DNA from: Lunularia cruciata
Taxonomy: Eukaryota > Streptophyta > Marchantiopsida > Lunulariales > Lunulariaceae
Reading direction: 5' to 3'
Length of the DNA: 64,000 bases
Assembly (NCBI GenBank): GCA_948567375.1
Contig: OX419757.1
Location: 15,514,974-15,578,973 of the forward strand
In this document: positions 47,390 to 58,796 of the stretch, piece after piece
How the letters are laid out: every line of letters starts with the position of its first letter
Position numbering within the stretch: the stretch's first letter is position 1
Made by a program: the position numbers and the translations under genes
Notes under the pieces: generated by a model
What the model was told of the DNA's origin: nothing
The model's input: the letters and a program-made list of their open reading frames with translations, nothing else
Databases searched by the model: none

Positions 47390-49611
47390 ATGGCAGCACC
47401 CTCTCCGGGGCCAACCTCACCAACCTCACCTGGAACTGCGGTAAACAAAACACATAATAGTGCTGGCACAACAGGAGGTGGAGCAACCAAGGTGACCACA
47501 ACGAGTCCCAGTGCGATTGCTGCAACCCCAACAACAAAGACAACTACGACAACAGCAGCTTCAACCATTTCAGCCATTCCAGCAGCTCCTCCTCATGCCG
47601 CCGCTCCAGCAGCAGCTGCAGCAGTGTCCATCTGGACCGCTGAGCTGGATAAGCTATTCGAGAATGCTCTCGCATTGTACGACCAAGAATCTCCTGGTCG
47701 CTGGGAAAATGTGGCCTCCATGGTTCCTGGGAAGGACGCGGCGGAGGTGAGGAAGCACTATGAGCTCCTCCTAAAGGACGTCAACTCGATTGATGCTGGC
47801 AGAGTTGAGCTTCCAAACTACATTCTCTCTTCATCGCTATCAGGTGTGTTGGGAGGTGAAGGTGCTGGAGACCAGTCTGATAGCTCTGTGTCCAAGAAGC
47901 AAGTCTGGGCTGGGGCTGGGCAGAGCCCTGGTATTCCTCTGAGTGGCTCCAGTGGAATTCCCGAAAGGAAGGCAAGCAGCAGCAAGGCCGATCAGGAAAG
48001 GCGGAAGGGGATTCCATGGACGGAGGAGGAACACAGGTTCGTAGGTTTTCACAGGACTAACTCACAGGACCTCTGTCCACCTTCGTGATTGTTGATGGCT
48101 CTGTTCTCTTGAGTGAACTTGGAATTGAGTGATTGGATCTTTATCCAAATTACACCGTTTTGAGGAACAACTTTGGTTGAAGTAGGACTTTACTGTGTTC
48201 TCCCTCGAATGTACTCTATGCCTTTACTGTTGAAAAGCCGTACGTCTTCTGATTCAGATGTATATCTGTTCATTTGGATGCTTCTTGGTGTCAACTGCAA
48301 CTTCACTTCCTCACGGGAAGTCAAGTATGTTCCTGTCTGCCTGTGCAAAAATCAAGTCCCGACGCTATGCATGTCTTCATGCATACTACTTTGCTGGCAA
48401 AAGAGGAGCATTTGGCCAGCGTCGCTGTCTGCTGAAGGTCTGCTCCACCATAGAAGTGGAGCTCAAGTGTTCCTGACAGTAAGCTGTATAGCTTGATGCC
48501 ATTAGCTCTTGCAGGAGTTTGCTTTTGGCGCCTGTTCAGGGTCCGCCCCTGTTCTCTGATGCAGCATAACCGACCTCATATCATGATGGACGATGTCTGC
48601 AGTTCATGACGCACTTTTGCATTCCAATTTATCCTTCATGAGTCTGAGCTATGAAAATTCTAAGTCGTTGGACTAGATTAGTACCACATGTGAGACCGGA
48701 AGGATTGAGAAATCCCCAAAACATCTGAGATCAAAGATCAATGAGGGTATTGAAGTCTACGAGGTAATGGTCTTGCCTTCACAGACCATTGTTATCGACT
48801 ACCATCGCAACCGGCAAGGATTTTAGCCTTTTCCTTGATTCATTTTGAGTTCCGTGTTCCTACGGAGGATTGTTAGCTAGGAAATTTTAAATCATTGCGT
48901 CCATTTTCCGTTTTTCCATTCGTCTTGGAAGGAGACCATGTCCTTAAAGACTTCCTAAAGTGGGTTCGAGTCTGGGTCTGGCTCAGATTCTTCTGTGTTG
49001 TGATGATGTTACGAATTCAGATTTGGCAAATTATGAAGCCACGTAGCCAGCTGCATGGATAAATTGAAAACCTTCTTACTGAAATGGGTTGAGACTAATA
49101 TTGACATTCCCCTCAATTGGACAGATTGTTCCTGCTGGGGCTTAATAAGTTCGGAAAAGGTGATTGGAGGAGCATATCTCGGAACTTTGTCATCTCGCGC
49201 ACACCAACTCAAGTGGCGAGTCACGCCCAGAAGTACTTTATCAGGCTGAACTCTATCAACAAAGACAAACGCAGGTCTTCTATTCACGACATTACGAGCG
49301 TGAACTCATCTGGTGCCGAGCCAATGCAAGGAAGTCCTGGTCCTATCACAGGTCAATCACCTTCTGCAACCACGCCGACAGGCCAGGCTCTTCCCCATAA
49401 GTCTCAATCTCCATTTCAAGGAGGGATGTATGGCGGGGGCCCCGTAGGTCCTGGCGGGACAGCTGTAGGTGCCCCGGCGATGTATCCTCCTCCTGGTCAG
49501 ATGGGATACGGAGTTAGAGGGCACATGATGAGACCAGGAATGGGAGGTCCTCCAGTAATGGCAATGCCTCAGATGGCATACAGTATGCCACAATCTGCCA
49601 TGCATCATTAG
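47390..49611 (+). CDS. DIVARICATA-like MYB-related transcription factor (SHAQKYF class)
   Basis: Two exons, 47,390-48,036 and 49,125-49,611, give 377 residues. The donor CACAG/GTTCGT and acceptor TTGGACAG/A keep frame and rebuild the Arg codon in EEHRLFLLG, so the junction is well supported. Residues 1-78 are Ala/Thr/Pro-rich low complexity. The first SANT/MYB domain is about 80-130 ([30 protein letters not shown]). The second is about 207-257 ([20 protein letters not shown]...SHAQKYF at 248-254), which binds GATAA/I-box-like DNA in this family. The tail is Gly/Pro/Met-rich with GGMYGGGP and PPPGQMGYG. The first ATG in frame is 47,390. The long N-terminal low-complexity region is longer than I expect for the family. 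Nuclear location is inferred from the family. Confidence 0.92.
48037..49124 (+). other. Intron of the MYB gene
   Basis: 1,088-bp GT-AG intron in the second MYB repeat, after the second base of an Arg codon. An intron at this place is typical of DIVARICATA-type genes. No gene is seen inside it. Confidence 0.85.
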
Positions 49612-51690
49612 CAGCTTGATACAGCTCATCCTCCGTGAGGCTGGTACGAGGAACCTCAAGAGGATATGTCCGTCGTTTGTTCTGTGTATAAAAGCTTCCT
49701 TCTCAGAAACCAATCCATTTTACTGGACCGAAGTCTCCTAGGCAAACGTCCACTATGGAGGAACGCCACTGGGACCTTTGTTTATTGACCACCATGCTGC
49801 ATCTTTCCAAAAGGTGAGTTCAAAGCTTGCTTGCCCAATCATGGGAGGGCTGAACTACATTCTGTCCTGTCATGTGATTACTCTTGTGGTTACTCCCTTC
49901 AGACCATGGTGGGCCTGTCCAACAAACGGATCTCTTTCCCTTACCAGGAAGGCTTTCTGAGGTACAGACCTTACTCTCAGCAATTTCTCACGTTTATATT
50001 CATCCAAACCACACCTTAGCTACTTTTACCATGCCTACAGGCGATGGAAATTGTCAGCGAGCCAGATAGTAGTGGCTGCCCATATGGCCACGGCAGGCAC
50101 CGCTGTAAAGTAGTGTCTAGTGCTGTCTGTAAAGTTCTCTTCCCTTCTATCTTCTGCTCTCAATTGTCTTTCCTGTTTCCTGTTTCCTGTTTCTCTCTTT
50201 GTGAAAAAGTTTTGTAGGGTAAAATGGACTCTCTAGACCTTCATATGAAAACATCTGATCAGCAAGGAATGACAGGGAGAGGCCGTTCCTACCTTTACGT
50301 GTACAGTTAGAGAGCCGGAACAACACGCGAAGGCCATGATTCTAAAAGAATGTGGTCCAACGGTAGGTTTTGACGCTCTAATGCTTGTTGAAGTGTGTAT
50401 TCTAGAGTTCTTGTCGGCGGGAATCATTGCAAGCATACACCACACTTAACTCAATTTTCCCCCTTCCTCAGGACCATGCAAAATGTTAGTCCCTAGTTAC
50501 CTGTTACACTGGAGGCCTGAGAGTTGGAGAGGATGTGGTGTAAAGGAAGATGGCTCAAAACCGTTATCCTTGTGCCTTAGCAGAGTAACCAGGTTTGACA
50601 CAGCAAACGTACTGTAGCAAAGGTTTAGTCTACGGATTGCCATGGAACATTCGTCCTTCCTATGTGGCCCTTCTCTACAGGCCTGAGTTTGGACAGGAAT
50701 GGAAGTTGTGCATCTGTTGTAAATTCCTAATAATGCTGGATGACTTAAAATGTCCATCACTTGTATATACACAGTGGACCAACTTGTTGGTGTTTCCTCA
50801 GGTGGAAGACGAGGATTTGATTGATCTCTACCCTGCATCCATTTTTATGTAGATGCGATACTCATTCATCTCCTCCAGCTCTAGCACTGCAAATTAGAGA
50901 TTCAATTTTCAACGTTGGTGTATATTGTTGAGCTTTAGATTTAGTCACAGGTTTCACTATCTGGAAACAAGAGCTATCGTGATCCAGTTTGCTACAATTT
51001 CCCAAAGTCAGTTATTAATCAACTGTGTCAACAAACGCATGAAAGGCAGAGCTCTGAGGTGTCGAGTAAATACCGTGTGATAAAGCTTGATTTCACAGTA
51101 GAATGTATCTAGTGTGAAATTAAGGTTTTACAGTACTCGAGGAAGTGAAACTTGGATGGATATGGCTTTCCTCCAGGAATCTAAACAGTTGTAGATCATG
51201 TACGAAGAGTTTCCTCCTGGATAGTGGGTATATTGGGGTAGTACTCTGGAGATGACTTGCCTTGATCGTGGATTTCAAGTTATTCAGGCCTACCTTGGAG
51301 TATTTTCGCAAATGGAACAGAAATCAGATTTTCTGTTACTTCAGTATTTCTATCCCTCCTGAAGCAGACTACTTTACGGTTCCACTTGCATGCCGTCAAG
51401 AGAAGAGTTGACCACCAGAGCCACTAACAAAATCTAAAGGACCAGACCAAACGGGAATGGATCAGAGAGACGAAGGAGAAGATCCAACAGGATCAAAACA
51501 CGGACCAAAAACACGTGAAGTAGTGAACACTCGAAAGCGATGCTAGATGCCAATGTTTAACAGGAAGATTACGAACGAGGGATGGATGACGTTCAGTCTC
51601 GATTCTGATTTCACGTAAGGCAATGTATGATTAAAATCTGTTCGATCACTGTAGTCCTCACCGAAAGAGAAGATCCAGAGAGGAGTAGAG
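49612..51690. other. MYB 3' untranslated region and flank
   Basis: No further protein was recognised. The sequence keeps the composition of the gene island to about 51,600. It contains GT...AG pairs (for example a donor-like AAAAGGTGAGTTC near 49,810), which might mark a 3'-UTR intron; this cannot be settled without transcripts. Confidence 0.4.
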
Positions 51691-51883
51691 AAGAAAGGCG
51701 ACCTCGTCCGAAGAGAATGAAGGATGGGAAGACCCCATCAAGCCGTACAAAGGAGAGACAAAAAGGGTAACATGGGGCTAAGCACCAATAGAGTCTATAT
51801 GAGAAATTTGCCCTATTGCACCTAAGATATCCAAGCTATGCAAGTCGTATGGTCTATACACAACCGGAGCACCCGAAGAAATA

Positions 51884-52445
51884 TCACCTAATGATTGCTC
51901 TCCTATGGATTGCACTAGCCATTGCCCATTGTAGAGCAATGGACACACGTTGTCTAAAATATGTTACAAAGTATGAGAGTGAGAGTGGTACCCCCTGACG
52001 CTTAACATGATGAGCACTCGTGCACTCCTTGACAAATGTGTCAAATGCCGTGTCCATTGTTCCATATAACTCCAAGGCTAGAGGAACAAAGAGGTGACCT
52101 CGTTGCATGCCCCTATACTTGGACACCTTGCGACCTGTTGCTGCACTCGTCACCCATCCAGGGGGATGGGTAATCACTCCCTCCGACACTGTATCCTACG
52201 TAGGGTCCGTAACCACGACATCCGCTATTGTCACCTGATCATCTCGGACCAAGTATAAGTCTGCCTTGACATGTGTCGTATGCAAAGCATACGAATGCTC
52301 CTTCCAAGCCAAGTATCCACTCTCTTGTGCCATAGCAAACACTATGTCTCTAATGACATCATAGGTAGCTATCCTCTATCCTCCAAAAGGACACCGTGTC
52401 ATGTGGACCGTTGCTGCATCTAGTGTAGAACCACACTCACAAGTG
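51884..52445 (-). pseudogene. CCHC cluster and restriction-like endonuclease segment of R2-like copy 1
   Basis: Minus-strand reading gives Cys-X-Cys-X9-His-X3-Cys (CECG...H...C, 52,391-52,441), then DVIRDIVF, then ADLYLVRDDQVTIADVVVTD (52,201-52,265), GVITHPPGWV and RKVSKYRGMQRGHLFVPL. In R2 and related clades a CCHC cluster directly precedes a PD-(D/E)XK-type nuclease that nicks the target. Order and spacing agree, though the expected Pro before the first Asp is Ala here. One stop interrupts the segment. Confidence 0.7.
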
Positions 52446-52651
52446 AGTAATGAAGATGCAAATGGGTGGACCAAACCTAAGCGGAACCTCATTGCTGTAG
52501 AAAAAGTAGATGGTGCGAGTCTGAAAGCCCTAATGCACGGTCGAGCTAGGATCCAAGAGCCTGCACCCTTGCCGGAGCAAAGGCGAAGACGTGCTCTAGT
52601 AGCCTGAGGAATGGACGAGTCGACTAAGAGAGAATGTAGTGTATGCTCACA

Positions 52652-53500
52652 CTATCGCTCCATCAAGGAAGATTGTAAACCTCTAGTCCAATCTGACGAT
52701 AGTGAAGCAAAAGGTGGAAAATTCTCTCGTGCTCGTGGAGATAGACTATCTCTCGTCTGCAATAACACCTGGAGAGAAAAGGATACTCCCTCCACCTCTG
52801 TCACATAAGTCTCCAAAACCGGCCTATAAGCAACCACAAAACGAGAGAAAAGTAAGGGTGTCGAGAGAGTTCGACTACCAAAAAACGCTATAGGTGCCAT
52901 CTCCTCCATAGAAAGCAAGCCAACCCCACCACATGAGATTGGTAGAGCCCTCTGTCTACGTGCCAAATCCCTTGTCACACACTCAAAAGTCCTTGGTCCA
53001 GTAATATCACCAAAGACTCCCATAATCCTCCTATCAAATACTCTCAGACGTGATAGGAAGGACAATGAGGGTGGAACTGTACAGATGAGGTAGGATGGTC
53101 GACGACCAATACTGGAAGAGAGTATACCAAATGCCACCTGCGGATCTCCTAGTAATGGAAGGTCATCCACATGGAGAACATCCTCTGCAAGGGCAGCGTC
53201 TAAGAAGCGTGTGACAAAATCCTCTGATCCTATTGGCACTCCAAGAACACGAAGTCCATCTGTGGATGTGATACAACCCTCTGGAAGCTCAAGGTGTGGA
53301 GGGATACCTAAAGGGGACCATGCCCTACACTTTGACACCTTGACTCTCAAGCCTACTAGATGTATCTTGGTAGTCAAGTAGTCAAAGGCCTGCCTAATCT
53401 GATCTATAGGGCCTACGATGTGTGTATCATCTGCCAAGGAGGGAAATACACAACCTGGCATGGCCAAAGTAGTAGATAGGAGAGCTCTAAAGTGAGCCAT
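52652..53500 (-). pseudogene. Reverse transcriptase palm/thumb region of R2-like copy 1
   Basis: The longest open piece of copy 1, 282 codons. It carries the catalytic Ala-Asp-Asp at residues 23-25 and the LGVPIG motif, followed by a thumb-like helical region. The frame ends before the CCHC and endonuclease segments, which are read in other frames of this degraded copy. The AT-poor coding style resembles a once-active gene rather than chance. Confidence 0.8.
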
Positions 53501-53767
53501 GGCAAATAAGGGCCCCCTAAAGGATCTCCTTAACGTATACCAACAGCTGACTCTAAGACGGTGACTCCCTCCTGTGAACCACCATGCTGGTAGTACAGGG
53601 AAGCCGGAGAGCCATAAAAAGACTGCACAAAAGGAATGAGACTCGCCAAGGATCCAACAATCTCCCTAAGCTCTCTAAAGATGGATGCAAGTGAGACGCT
53701 ATTAAAAGCGTTCTCAACATCCACCTGTAGGACGACCCACTCCGGATGGATATCTAAGAGTGCTCTA

Positions 53768-53873
53768 ATGCCTAGAGATATAGTCTCATATCCTCCTGGT
53801 GTAGCTACTCCAAAATGATGATGCCTAGAGATATAGTCTCATATCCTCCTGGTGTAGCTACTCCAAAATGATG
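53768..53873. repeat. Tandem 53-bp duplication inside R2-like copy 1
   Basis: ATGCCTAGAGATATAGTCTC begins at 53,768 and again at 53,821, and the two 53-bp units appear identical. The length is not a multiple of three, so it shifts the reading frame of the dead copy. Identity suggests a recent duplication. Confidence 0.95.
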
Positions 53874-54215
53874 TGGACTAAGGTGCTGTCAAAAGTGAGA
53901 ACGATGCTGAAGGACAATGGTACGACTGACCAAACGCAAAAACATCTCTCCAATAGCAATCGGTCTAATGCCTCTCGTGTCCTTCTCCATTGTGAGAAGT
54001 CGACTAGCACCTAACACCCGACTAACAAACATAGGAATGGCTCCTCTCGCTATTGCTACAACCACCTGAAACAACTTGGTAAAACCACTAGAAGGATCAT
54101 CTACCTGGAAGCAATCTCTAAGGTGCTCATGAACCATCCCTAACAAGCCTCCTGAGGAAAGGCGAGGGGCAATGCACAATGCTTGTGCAAATAGCGACCT
54201 ATCAAGACATAAAAG

Positions 54216-54365
54216 TATGCTCATAATTACTCGTGTCAAAATCACCGTTTTATTTATAAAAGCAATTTCCAGTTCCAATAATTCTCTTGATTCACCTAGG
54301 TATGCTCATAATTACTCGTGCCAACATCAACATTTTATTTATAGAAGCAATTTATAGTTTCATGG
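54216..54365. repeat. Direct repeat of ~65 bp with 85-bp period
   Basis: TATGCTCATAATTACTCGTG starts at 54,216 and again at 54,301, followed by similar sequence including TTTTATTTATA. It abuts the 5' end of R2-like copy 1. Confidence 0.85.
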
Positions 54366-56229
54366 AGATATTTGATGTGTTGAGAACTCCGGTATAAAGA
54401 ATAAACATAAGAAATGACCATCCATTTAGTTGACCAAATTTCATGTGTAAAGATCCTCCTTTATTTAGGGAAATGATATTTCCAGGCCCTATCTTTTACT
54501 ATTTCCATGATCCCTCCACCTATTGTCTCACTTTGACCCACACACCCCAAATACTACTTCATCTCACTTCACTCACTCTGTCCCAAAGAACCAAACTTCT
54601 AATTGTTGAGTCTTTTCTTCAATGCACTCATCCAAACAAATTGCATTTGGAGTTTGCTCTATAATGCCATTGTGGTTCTGCCAACGGTAGTGGGCAGTCA
54701 AGCTACAGGAGATCAGCTTGTCAATAGTTGCCATCGAGTTGGATCAAATTCATGCAAGCACCTTCAATCTCAATGGTGTATGGCAGGTGTGTTTGGGCAA
54801 AATCCTTGCAAAGACCACCGTTGGGCGGTTATAGCAAGATGCGGCCACAATTGCACACTCAAGGATGTTAAACCATTCTGAATGTGGGGCTAGGACATTG
54901 TATTGCCAATCAAGTTGAGCCTCATGCCCAATGATGCTATTCTTGAGAATTATATTGATCAAGAACTCTTGCCGTATCATTACACAATGGAGCAAATCTT
55001 ACTAGACAATCTTCTATTTGTAAGCAGCCAAGCCAAACATTCTCAAATGATGCTCAATGACATGGAAGCTGCAATTTCTGCAATTTTGGTGATTTTTTGC
55101 ACTAGTAGTAGCCAAGATTGAGCTGGTAAACCTTGCAAAGATTTGGATGGTGAACCAATGCTAGAGTTTTGTGCATTGAGCTTTGGCTATCAAGACCATT
55201 GCAAGTTTTGCAATTGTGCTTATTATGGCCAAAAATGAAGCATGCACCACACTGCCTCTTTTCTTTTATTGTGTGTTCAAAGGCTGATGGCTCACACTTT
55301 GTTGAACTTTTAGGAAGCCTTTTTGCACCAACGGGCTATCCCTTTGGTTTGATTGCTTGTAGATTTGCAAAGGATGGAAGAATGCCTCCTGCAAGCTTTT
55401 CAAATTTGGAATCCAAAATGAATTGTTGTTATGGTGTCATTGAAATTTTCTATTCAAGCATGTAGAGTATTTAACCTGGTATTCAAGCATTGTAGAGTAT
55501 TTAACCTGGTATCAAGTTTTTTTCTAATTGATAGATGTAGATTCATGTATATTTTACATGTATACTAATATGTATATTTGTGACACAACTTTTTATATTT
55601 GAAGAAACTAAAAGAAAAATTAAAATATATTTTTGGTTCTTTTGTATGCTCTCAAATGAGAAAATAATATAATTCAAGGGGATTTTTATCAACATGATCA
55701 TGGAATTTGAATGTGATCATTTTGTAATCAATTAAGTACACGCTCAAGGAGACTCTTCTTTCTTATAAAGTGAGGATATTAAAATTTTATAACTTTTGTT
55801 TGATTGGTTCAAACTTTCAAACATTCTATTCCAATTGATGGTAGGAGGTTAACTTATGAGATCTTGCATTATAGATAATGTAATGTCTTCATATTTACTA
55901 AAATAAACATGGTAAGTAAGTGCAAAAATGTTTATTGCTTTACTTTTGAATTAACATGTTATGCCTATTGATTAAAATGTTCTATTGAAATATTAACATT
56001 CTACTTCAAGTCATCAAACTATATATATATTTCTAATAGAATAAATCTAGTATGGTTTCCATTTAGAACCTTTCCAAATTGACAGTTATTGTAATTTTAG
56101 GTGATAGTATAGTTTACATGTCATGGATAGATAATCTATCTTTTCAACTATAGTTAAAAAGATCTATGGATGATAATCTATCTTTTTCAATGTAGTTTTG
56201 GTGCCAACTTGAGTTCATCATTGGTACTT
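54366..56229. other. Decayed DNA between two R2-like copies
   Basis: AT-rich sequence without an intact gene. It contains a transposase-like remnant (54,900-55,470) and a short 29-bp tandem duplication at 55,451-55,509. The rest shows nothing recognisable. Confidence 0.4.
54900..55470 (-). pseudogene. Possible transposase C-terminus with zinc knuckle (Mutator/FAR1-like)
   Basis: Minus-strand reading at about 55,195-55,370 gives a basic stretch (PVGAKRLPKSSTK) followed by KRQCGACFIFGHNKHNCKTC. A Cys-X2-Cys-X4-His-X4-Cys knuckle after a Lys/Pro/Gly-rich segment is typical of the end of plant MULE transposases and FAR1-related proteins. The upstream part is broken and too decayed to confirm a transposase core. 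A retroelement gag knuckle is the alternative. Confidence 0.35.
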
Positions 56230-56403
56230 TTTCTCCTCTTTGGTAGAGATTAGGGTTTTGAGAGATAGGCTTTACTCATGAGAGATGAGATATGAGGGGT
56301 TGTGGTTTTACAAGTATGGGGAGAAATAGAGAGGAGTATAGTGTGTTATTATCATTATTCTTGTGCTAACTATGGTTACACTTCCCCAAGTAGGCGACCC
56401 AAA

Positions 56404-56622
56404 ATGGCTCAGGATACACTATGCCCAATGTGTCGTCAATGCTTTACCTCACAAGGGGTAAAGACCCATGTGGGAAGGACACACAAGGACTATGCTAGGA
56501 TGACTTTGGATGCTAGTGTGAGTTGTGCAACCATATCAACAACGGTGATACTCGGGATTATGCATGCTTCTTCTATTCCTATTTTGACCATTTTGGAGAT
56601 ACCAAGCGAGTTGTGGGTGTGA
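56404..56622 (+). pseudogene. N-terminal C2H2 zinc-finger segment of R2-like copy 2
   Basis: From an ATG at 56,404 the frame reads MAQDTLCPMCRQCFTSQG and continues to HVGRTHKDY: Cys-X2-Cys-X11-His-X4-His. Single or multiple C2H2 fingers of this type stand at the N-terminus of R2 proteins and contact the target DNA. The frame ends after 72 codons in this degraded copy. Confidence 0.7.
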
Positions 56623-56986
56623 GGAAGACATGTGGGGCCTAGAGAGTTGGCTATTAGATTTGTCAATTTTGAGTAGGGGATTGGGCTGATCTACAAGGGG
56701 AACCTACTAGGGATGCACATTTCAAGAGATATATTCTACCACAAGATACCATAGAGTCCACTCGATTATAACAATGTAGGATATTGGGTCAGGCGGGAGA
56801 GTTTGATAGAGCAACATGAGCGCTACATCCTTTGTGCAAGGCTAGTTCCACTAATGAGAATATCTCTTCCTTACACTTACTACATCCTATGTCAAGAGAG
56901 GGAGTACCATTAGAGGTCTTAGATTATGAAACTGAGTAGCTTTTATATCTTGTTAGGTCACTTTTTGCACAAGCGTTGTGCATTGC

Positions 56987-57728
56987 TTTAATACCAATAG
57001 CTAGACATATGATCTAGAGATGAAATTTGGTTTGGTAGCATCTGTAAGGATTTTATACAAGAGGGACTAAGTAGATAAGCTAGAGGTATCACCAAAAGAG
57101 TACTTCTACTAATAGGCCTGAAACCAAAACATGTTTGGAAACTTTAGATTCAATAGCTACGCATATGATCTAGAGGTGAAAATTAGGGTGGTGACATCTA
57201 GAAGGATGTTACACATGATGGAGAATGTAGATCAGATATAGGTATCACCAAAAGAGTACGTCTACCAATAGGGCAAAAGCCAAAAATAACCTGAATTTTT
57301 TTGCCATTTTTGGAAGCCTAAACGGATGAATTAGGCCTCAAAAAAGGGAAGGGTCCTCCACTTTGAAGGAAGAAGGACTGGCCTTCTCCCCCCCATGATT
57401 TTTCTCATTGAGATCTTTCCAATGGTACCTTATCCATGCAATTCTAAGCTTCCTACAAGAAGATTCCCTAAATATTCCCTTTGGTCAAACCCATTTGACC
57501 AACTAGATAGGACAAAGACTGATATGTCACCCATCCAAACAACTAATCCAAAGATGGAGCTTGCTGATAGGTCACCAATCCATGTATCTGATCCAAGGGT
57601 GGAGCTTCCTTTGAGGGGATCCTCTTTGCTATATAATAAAGAGAAGGTGCTCCTTTGGGGCATCGGAGGATTGAGTGTGAAATATGGATTTTCCTATTGA
57701 AGAGTTCTCTTGACCTCGAAGTATTACA
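56987..57728 (+). repeat. Solo LTR of family B inserted in R2-like copy 2
   Basis: 742 bp matching the LTR at 15,705-16,755, starting TTTAATACCAATAG and ending GAAGTATTACA. A perfect target duplication ATTGC lies at 56,982-56,986 and 57,729-57,733, and the R2-like coding sequence continues on both sides. It contains two copies of the ~155-bp U3 repeat (about 56,993 and 57,149) and the TATA box CTATATAATAAAG at 57,629-57,641. Confidence 0.9.
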
Positions 57729-58391
57729 ATTGCTCCTTACCTCTTCTCATGAGGCTTGTCAATGATGATATATGAGCATCTTAGAGATTACTTTCAAGAA
57801 GATGATCATTCCAATGGTTTTACTAAACTATTTTAGGTGGTTGTAAGAATAGAAAGGGGAGATATTCCTACATCAATTAGTTAGGTGTTAGGTACTAGTT
57901 GACTTCTCATTATGGAAAAAGACACAAGAAGCATTAGACAGATTGCTATTGAAGAGATCTTTTTGCACTTGGTTAGCCATACCATTTTTCTTTAGCATGA
58001 TTCTCACTTCCAACACACCTCAATCAACATCAATTTGGAATAGCTACACCTACAGGTTGTGAGATTATATCTCTAAGCATTAGTGCACTCTTAGATATCT
58101 ATTTGGAGTGGGTTGTTGAGAATGCTTTTAATAACATCTTACATGCATCCATCTTTAGAAAGCTTAAGGAGGCTGGTGGATCCTTGGCAAATCATATTCC
58201 TTTTATATGGTCTTTCTATGACTCTCTTACTTTCCTCTACTACTAACATGGTTGTTCAAAGGAAGGAGTCACCATCTTGGAGTTAGTTGTTGGTACATAA
58301 CAAGGAGATCCTTTAAGGAGACCTTTATCTGCCATGGCTCACTTCAAAGCTCTCTTATCTACTACTTTGGCCATGCCTTGTTGTGTACTTT

Positions 58392-58796
58392 TGTAACTAT
58401 ATGGAGTTTAGAGATGAAGTTAGTTAGGGCTAACAAAGTAGCAAATATGACAAATTAGCCTAAAATATTCCAAAAATATCTAAGAAGCTTCTTGGGAAGC
58501 TTAGCTTAGCTTGCATCCCAACTAGATAACTTCTAGAAGCTTCCAACTAGCTTAGCTTGCATGCCAAGTAAGCAATTTCTAGAAGGAAACTTCTTGAGAA
58601 GCTTCTTGGTAACTTTGCTTGCACTCCAAGAAAGTGGCTCAAGGAAGCTTCTTGAGAAGCTTCTCAAGAGCCTTGTATGCTCCCTATAAATACCTGAGCC
58701 AAAGCTCATGCCAAGCATTTAGAGTTTTCCTCATTCAAGTGTCCCAATGTGATCTTTCGTTCTCCTATTTCTCTCCTCGGTCTTGGATTTTCTACA
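58392..58796 (+). repeat. Solo LTR of family A inserted in R2-like copy 2
   Basis: 405 bp starting TGTAACTATATGGAG and ending TTTTCTACA, with CTATAAATACC as TATA near 58,684-58,694. Copy 1 of the R2-like element is continuous across the equivalent point (near 53,440-53,455), proving the insertion. The expected 5-bp duplication has decayed (ACTTT before, ATTCC after). Confidence 0.88.

Larger units (their letters stand above)
51694..54215 (-). mobile_element. R2-like non-LTR retrotransposon, copy 1 (5'-truncated)
   Basis: Minus-strand element of about 2.5 kb. Reverse transcriptase motifs appear in order: RGIRPIAIGEMFLRLV (about 53,928-53,975), DVENAFNSV (about 53,695-53,722), GDPLGGPLFAMAH (about 53,490-53,530), the catalytic SLADDTHIVG (about 53,413-53,442) and LGVPIGSEDF (about 53,219-53,248). 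Then come a CCHC cluster (52,391-52,441) and a restriction-like-endonuclease-type segment (ADLYLVRDDQV...IADVVV, 52,201-52,265; KVSKYRGM near 52,108-52,135). It ends in a 3' tail shared with three other loci. It is dead: there are in-frame stops (for example in the QGDP motif and just after the endonuclease core) and a 53-bp tandem duplication at 53,768-53,873. The N-terminal zinc finger seen in copy 2 is missing because of 5' truncation. Confidence 0.85.

Noticed and set aside
53755-53875. Possible target duplication at an insertion point in R2-like copy 1
   Set aside because: The two 53-bp units are directly adjacent with nothing between them, so it is a simple tandem duplication.
55451-55530. 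ACCTGGTATCAAG resembling a tRNA-Met primer site
   Set aside because: It lies in a 29-bp tandem duplication with no LTR end before it and no retroelement coding after it.
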